A stretch of DNA of 64,000 bases from CAVTSA01 sp963737225 (GTDB taxonomy: Bacteria > Chloroflexota > Dormibacteria > Dormibacterales > Dormibacteraceae), in assembly GCA_963737225.1 (NCBI GenBank), contig CAVTSA010000017.1, positions 124,001 through 188,000 of the forward strand. The letters are read 5' to 3'. How positions within the stretch are numbered: the stretch's first letter is position 1; each line of letters begins with the position of its first letter. This document shows, in pieces, positions 60,998 to 64,000 of the stretch. Position numbers and translations under genes: made by a program. Under the pieces are notes generated by a model, which searched no databases, was not told where the DNA came from, and saw only the letters and a program-made list of their open reading frames with translations.

Positions 60998-62056
60998 TTG
61001 AACCGTTCTTTTCGTGTGGGCCGGCTCGTCTTTCATCCGTCGACTCTCGCAGTGTTCTCCGGACTGTGTGGCGCGGTCATCGGTTTCCTCCTGAATGTTG
61101 CGAGCGGAGGGAAGAACGGCCAAGTGATCTGGATCGCGCTCAGCTTCGCGATTCTGGTCAGTCTGAGCGTCACCGCCTGGCAGGTCTATGCCCAGGACAG
61201 GACCGGGCAACAGTGGATGGCCATGCTCCAGGAGATGGTCTTTCAGACCTATTTCCTGGCGCTGCTCGCCGACAAGCCTGAGGTCTCACAGATCGCGCAG
61301 CAGCGGTTGGGTCAGGTGTTGAAAACCTTGAACGGCGATCAGCAGGTCGGCATGTTGAAGTTCTTCAGTCACAACGGCCTGCCGGCAACCTATATCGGCG
61401 ACGCCTTGCAGGGAACCTCCACCCTGGTCGGCGCCGATCTCCAGCAGATGGAGCTTCCCGGGATCCATCTCGAGCAGGCGAATCTGACCCGTGTGAATCT
61501 GAGCCACGCCAACCTCAGCGAGGCTCACCTGAACGGGGCCACGCTGTATCGGGCCGATTTCTCCGAGGCCGACCTGTCCCGATGCCACCTCGAAGGCGGC
61601 TTCCTGAGAGGGGTCAGTTTCCACGGTGCCAATCTCACCGCCGCTGATCTGAGCAACTCCTTCATGGGGATGGAGAAGGCAGGCGGTGAGGCGTTCGCTG
61701 CCCCGGGAGTGCCGGGCCGCACCTCCGAGCTCAGGGCGGACCTGTCGAATGCGGTGCTCCTGGATGCGAAGCTGCGAGCATCCACACTCATTGGGGCTGA
61801 TCTGAGCGGGGCGAATCTGCGAGGGGCCGATCTCGTGAGTGCGAATCTCAGGGGGGCGAATCTGCGGGGGGCGGACCTGACGGACGCGAATCTCACCGAA
61901 GCCGCGCTGATCGGCGCGAATCTTCGGGAGGCCGATCTCACCGGTGCCACGCTCACCTGGGCGACCATGGACAAGGCTGATCTCCGGGAGGCAAAGGTCA
62001 CCGACGAGCAGCTGAAGTCACTCGGTTCCGGCAAGCAGATCAAGCGATCGACCTGA
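60998..62056 (+). CDS. membrane-anchored pentapeptide-repeat protein
   Basis: The product has 352 residues from a TTG after AGGGAGGAGAG. Two membrane helices (LAVFSGLCGAVIGFLLNVA and IWIALSFAILVSLSVTAW), a helical linker, then two blocks of A(D/N)LxX pentapeptide repeats (about 140-215 and 250-340), e.g. ADLSGANLRGADLVSANLRG, forming a right-handed square helix. The two blocks are separated by a short insert (MGMEKAGGEAFAAPGVPG). Function unknown; soluble relatives mimic DNA, but this one is anchored. Confidence 0.9.
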   Translation: MNRSFRVGRLVFHPSTLAVFSGLCGAVIGFLLNVASGGKNGQVIWIALSFAILVSLSVTAWQVYAQDRTGQQWMAMLQEMVFQTYFLALLADKPEVSQIAQQRLGQVLKTLNGDQQVGMLKFFSHNGLPATYIGDALQGTSTLVGADLQQMELPGIHLEQANLTRVNLSHANLSEAHLNGATLYRADFSEADLSRCHLEGGFLRGVSFHGANLTAADLSNSFMGMEKAGGEAFAAPGVPGRTSELRADLSNAVLLDAKLRASTLIGADLSGANLRGADLVSANLRGANLRGADLTDANLTEAALIGANLREADLTGATLTWATMDKADLREAKVTDEQLKSLGSGKQIKRST

Positions 62057-62192
62057 CCTGTGCGGCGCCACCGCCGGGCATCTGGCGGCGCCCGGCTTCC
62101 GCGCCGCCAAGGGTCGTGGGACGTCATCTCCCCCGGCGGTCGTGACTCCCACGGTCAGCCTCCGGCGGCGACCAGGCGCCCACCGCTGGGCT

Positions 62193-62365
62193 TAGACTGA
62201 CGCGCGACATCTGAAGACCGCGGTGGGCGCGAGGGAAACCGGTGCGAATCCGGTGCTGTCGCGCAACTGTGAGGGCGGAGCCGTCGACCATCGGCCACCG
62301 GGGGACCCCGGGAAGGCGGCTGGCGGCGCTGAGGCCCGAGCCAGGAGACCGGCCCTCCGCAGCTG
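62193..62365 (+). promoter_or_regulatory. cobalamin riboswitch with promoter, controls cobT-cobO
   Basis: TAGACT at 62193-62198 is a likely -10. The transcript then holds the conserved core GGGAAACCGGTGCGAATCC, GGTGCTGTCGCGCAACTGT and the B12 box GAGCCAGGAGACC (62337-62349), the hallmarks of the adenosylcobalamin aptamer. The cobT GTG follows 30 bases later; AAGGGG near the end may be hidden when B12 binds. Confidence 0.93.
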
Positions 62366-62380
62366 AAAAGGGGTACGCCT

Positions 62381-63448
62381 GTGCGCGATAACACGAGCGT
62401 CCGCGAGACCTTCGCTGCCGCCAGCAGCGAAGCGGCCGCGGCTGCCCGGCTGCGGCAGGACAGTCTGGCCAAACCCCCCGGGAGCCTGGGCCGCCTGGAG
62501 GAACTGTCGATCCGCCTGGCGGCGATCACCGGGCGCCCGCCGCGACAGCTGCGTGAACGCGTCGTGTTCGTCCTGGCCGCCGACCACGGCGTCGCGGCAC
62601 AGGGAGTGAGTGCGTATCCGGCCTCGGTGACCCGGGCGATGGTCGAAACCGTGCTCTCAGGGCGCGCCTCGGTCAGCGTGCTGGCGCGCACGTTCGGCGC
62701 TCGCGTGGTCGTCGCGGATTTCGGCGTCGCCGAGCCCCCCTCCCATCCGGACCTCCGTCGCTGTGCGCCCCGAGCGGTCTCGGACGACATCTCGGAAGGA
62801 CCGGCGATGACCAGGAGCGAGGCCCAGCGGTGTGTTGCCGCCGGCAGGAGCCTGGTACGGGAGACCGCGAACGGTCCAGGACTCGACGTGGTCTGCCTCG
62901 GAGAGCTGGGCATCGGGAACACGACCCCCTCGGCGGCGCTGATCTGCCACTTCACACGCCTCCCCCCCGACCTGGTGGTGGGTCGCGGGACGGGCGTCGA
63001 CGACGCCGGGCTGCAGCGAAAGCGAGAGGTGGTGGCGCGGACGCTCGAGATCAATCGCGAGCGGATGGACGACCCGGTCGGCGCCCTGGCCGCGGTCGGC
63101 GGATTCGAGATCGCAGGCCTGGTGGGAGTGATCCTGGAGGCGAACGAACGCCATCTCCCGATCGTCCTCGACGGGTTCATCTCGGTGGCAGCCGCGTTGT
63201 GCGCTGCCGCGATCGAGCCGGCGACGCAGGCGTCGATGCTCGCGGCTCACCGGTCGGCGGAGCTGGGTTGCGGCGTGGCCCTCGACGCCCTCGGCCTGCG
63301 TCCACTGCTGGACCTCGACCTCCGGTTGGGCGAGGGGACGGGCGCGGTCCTGGCGCTGCCGCTGCTCGACGCGGCGGTGGCGGTGTATGGGGAGGTGGCG
63401 ACGCTGGCCGAGGTGCTCGGCGAGGAAGGCGCGGATGGAGGACGATGA
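62381..63448 (+). CDS. cobT: nicotinate-nucleotide-dimethylbenzimidazole phosphoribosyltransferase
   Basis: The product (355 residues) makes alpha-ribazole phosphate for the lower ligand of B12. Signs: KPPGSLGRLEELSIRLAAI at residue 30-48, FVLAADHGVAAQGVSAYP, LGELGIGNTTPSAAL, VVGRGTGVDDAGLQRK and VLDGFISVAAAL, as in CobT. GTG start 8 bases after AAGGGG, right behind the cobalamin riboswitch. Overlaps the next gene by 14 bases. Confidence 0.95.
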   Translation: MRDNTSVRETFAAASSEAAAAARLRQDSLAKPPGSLGRLEELSIRLAAITGRPPRQLRERVVFVLAADHGVAAQGVSAYPASVTRAMVETVLSGRASVSVLARTFGARVVVADFGVAEPPSHPDLRRCAPRAVSDDISEGPAMTRSEAQRCVAAGRSLVRETANGPGLDVVCLGELGIGNTTPSAALICHFTRLPPDLVVGRGTGVDDAGLQRKREVVARTLEINRERMDDPVGALAAVGGFEIAGLVGVILEANERHLPIVLDGFISVAAALCAAAIEPATQASMLAAHRSAELGCGVALDALGLRPLLDLDLRLGEGTGAVLALPLLDAAVAVYGEVATLAEVLGEEGADGGR

Positions 63449-64000
63449 ACGGCTGCGCCGGCGCCAGGTCAAGGCGCGGCGGCGCGGTCTGGTGATGGTC
63501 TTCACCGGCAACGGAAAGGGCAAGACGACGGCGGCCTTCGGGCTCGCGCTCCGGGCCGCGGGCAACCGGCTGCCGGTGAAGGTGATCCAGTTCATCAAAG
63601 GAGCCTGGAAGACCGGCGAACGGGAGCTGATCCAGGCGCAGATCCCCGCCATCGAGATCGAGGTCGGTGGCCGCGGCTTCACGATCGAGCGGCTTCGCAA
63701 CCCCGCGATCCCGGTCGACGAGCACCGGCTCGCCGCCCGGGCGGCGTTTGAAGACGCCCGGGAGTCGGTGAGCTCGGGCCGGTACCGGATGGTGGTCCTG
63801 GACGAGATCCTGGGCTCGATCAAGGCCGGGCTGGTCGCCGAGGAGGAGGTGCTGGAGCTGATCGCCGGGCGCCCACAAGAGCTGCACCTGGTGCTCACCG
63901 GGCGCGGCGCCACTCCCGCGATCGTGGAGGCGGCAGACCTGGTGACCGAGATGCGGGAGATCAAGCACCACTACCGGGGAGCCGGGATCCCGGCCCAGCG
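63435..64000 (+). CDS. cobO: cob(I)alamin adenosyltransferase, C-terminus off the right edge
   Basis: From ATG 63435 the frame stays open to the window end (188 residues). It has the CobA/CobO P-loop GNGKGKTTAAFGLALRA, VIQFIKGAWKTGERE and the Walker-B-like VVLDEILGSIKAGLV, all typical of the BtuR/CobO family that transfers adenosyl to cob(I)alamin. It overlaps cobT by 14 bases and lies in the riboswitch-controlled operon. Confidence 0.93.
   Translation, partial: MEDDERLRRRQVKARRRGLVMVFTGNGKGKTTAAFGLALRAAGNRLPVKVIQFIKGAWKTGERELIQAQIPAIEIEVGGRGFTIERLRNPAIPVDEHRLAARAAFEDARESVSSGRYRMVVLDEILGSIKAGLVAEEEVLELIAGRPQELHLVLTGRGATPAIVEAADLVTEMREIKHHYRGAGIPAQ

Noticed and set aside
62066..62100. G+C-rich hairpin after the pentapeptide gene as intrinsic terminator
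   Set aside because: GGCGCC-type arms are present but no T-run follows.

Overview
The window looks like a chromosomal piece of a high-GC, free-living, probably soil or groundwater bacterium of the Chloroflexota/Dormibacterota or deep Actinomycetota kind. The reasons are G+C-rich third codon positions, GTG and TTG starts, F420-dependent (Ddn-type) oxidoreductases, a TIGR03085-type enzyme, SigJ-like ECF sigma, many lipoproteins, and many genes whose start codon lies only 6-9 bases after a TAnnnT hexamer (leaderless transcripts). No rRNA or ribosomal protein gene is present, so the phylum is inference.

Left part (1-20.5 kb, accessory in character, visibly less G+C-rich): a Zn/Mn uptake lipoprotein with a Zur/Fur-like operator; an arsenic cluster (arsR, a GNAT, an aquaglyceroporin and arsC on the minus strand, arsM divergent); small membrane and stress proteins; a complete IS630-type insertion sequence with TA target duplication but a frameshifted transposase; a run of three broken dehydrogenase/reductase genes; TrmO; an FTR1 iron permease; DoxX; secreted-repeat lipoprotein; a Rieske-like protein lacking a ligand His; CBS protein. 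It ends at a tRNA-Arg(CCU) whose 3' end faces left, preceded by a GNAT remnant. This arrangement would fit a genomic island integrated at the tRNA, but no integrase or att repeat is visible.

Right part (20.6-64 kb, more core-like): beta-lactamase-fold protein, medium-chain dehydrogenase, FtsH, a GntR/SGNH pair, NarL-type two-component system, MFS transporter, large GAF/PAS histidine kinase, pobA, otsB with a HAD phosphatase, a protocatechuate operon (pcaHGBC plus aldo/keto reductase), a sugar-acid module (ketoglutarate-semialdehyde dehydrogenase, SMP-30 lactonase, cupin), a SCO1-like protein, a Gfo/Idh/MocA dehydrogenase with two TIM-barrel isomerases, a Na/Ca exchanger, an ABC exporter behind a candidate leader-peptide attenuator, a sulfatase with its formylglycine-generating enzyme and a ZIP transporter, an ECF sigma factor, F420 enzyme, pentapeptide protein, and a cobalamin-riboswitch-controlled cobT-cobO operon cut by the right edge. 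PobA makes protocatechuate and PcaHGBC open and process its ring; the later pca steps are not in the window.

Most unusual signal: nine intergenic sites carry pairs (once a triplet) of short perfect palindromes spaced 41-43 bases apart. Four different cores are used (TTGGTGCACCAA, TGCCGGCA, GCTAGC, TTTCTGCA), but the spacing and the G+C-rich imperfect dyad between them are kept. Second: a candidate uORF/antiterminator/terminator switch before the ABC exporter, and a 48-residue microprotein made of SWVDGRVG repeats. At least seven genes need one-base indels or a stop reversal to read through, so either local decay or uncorrected sequencing errors affect this assembly.
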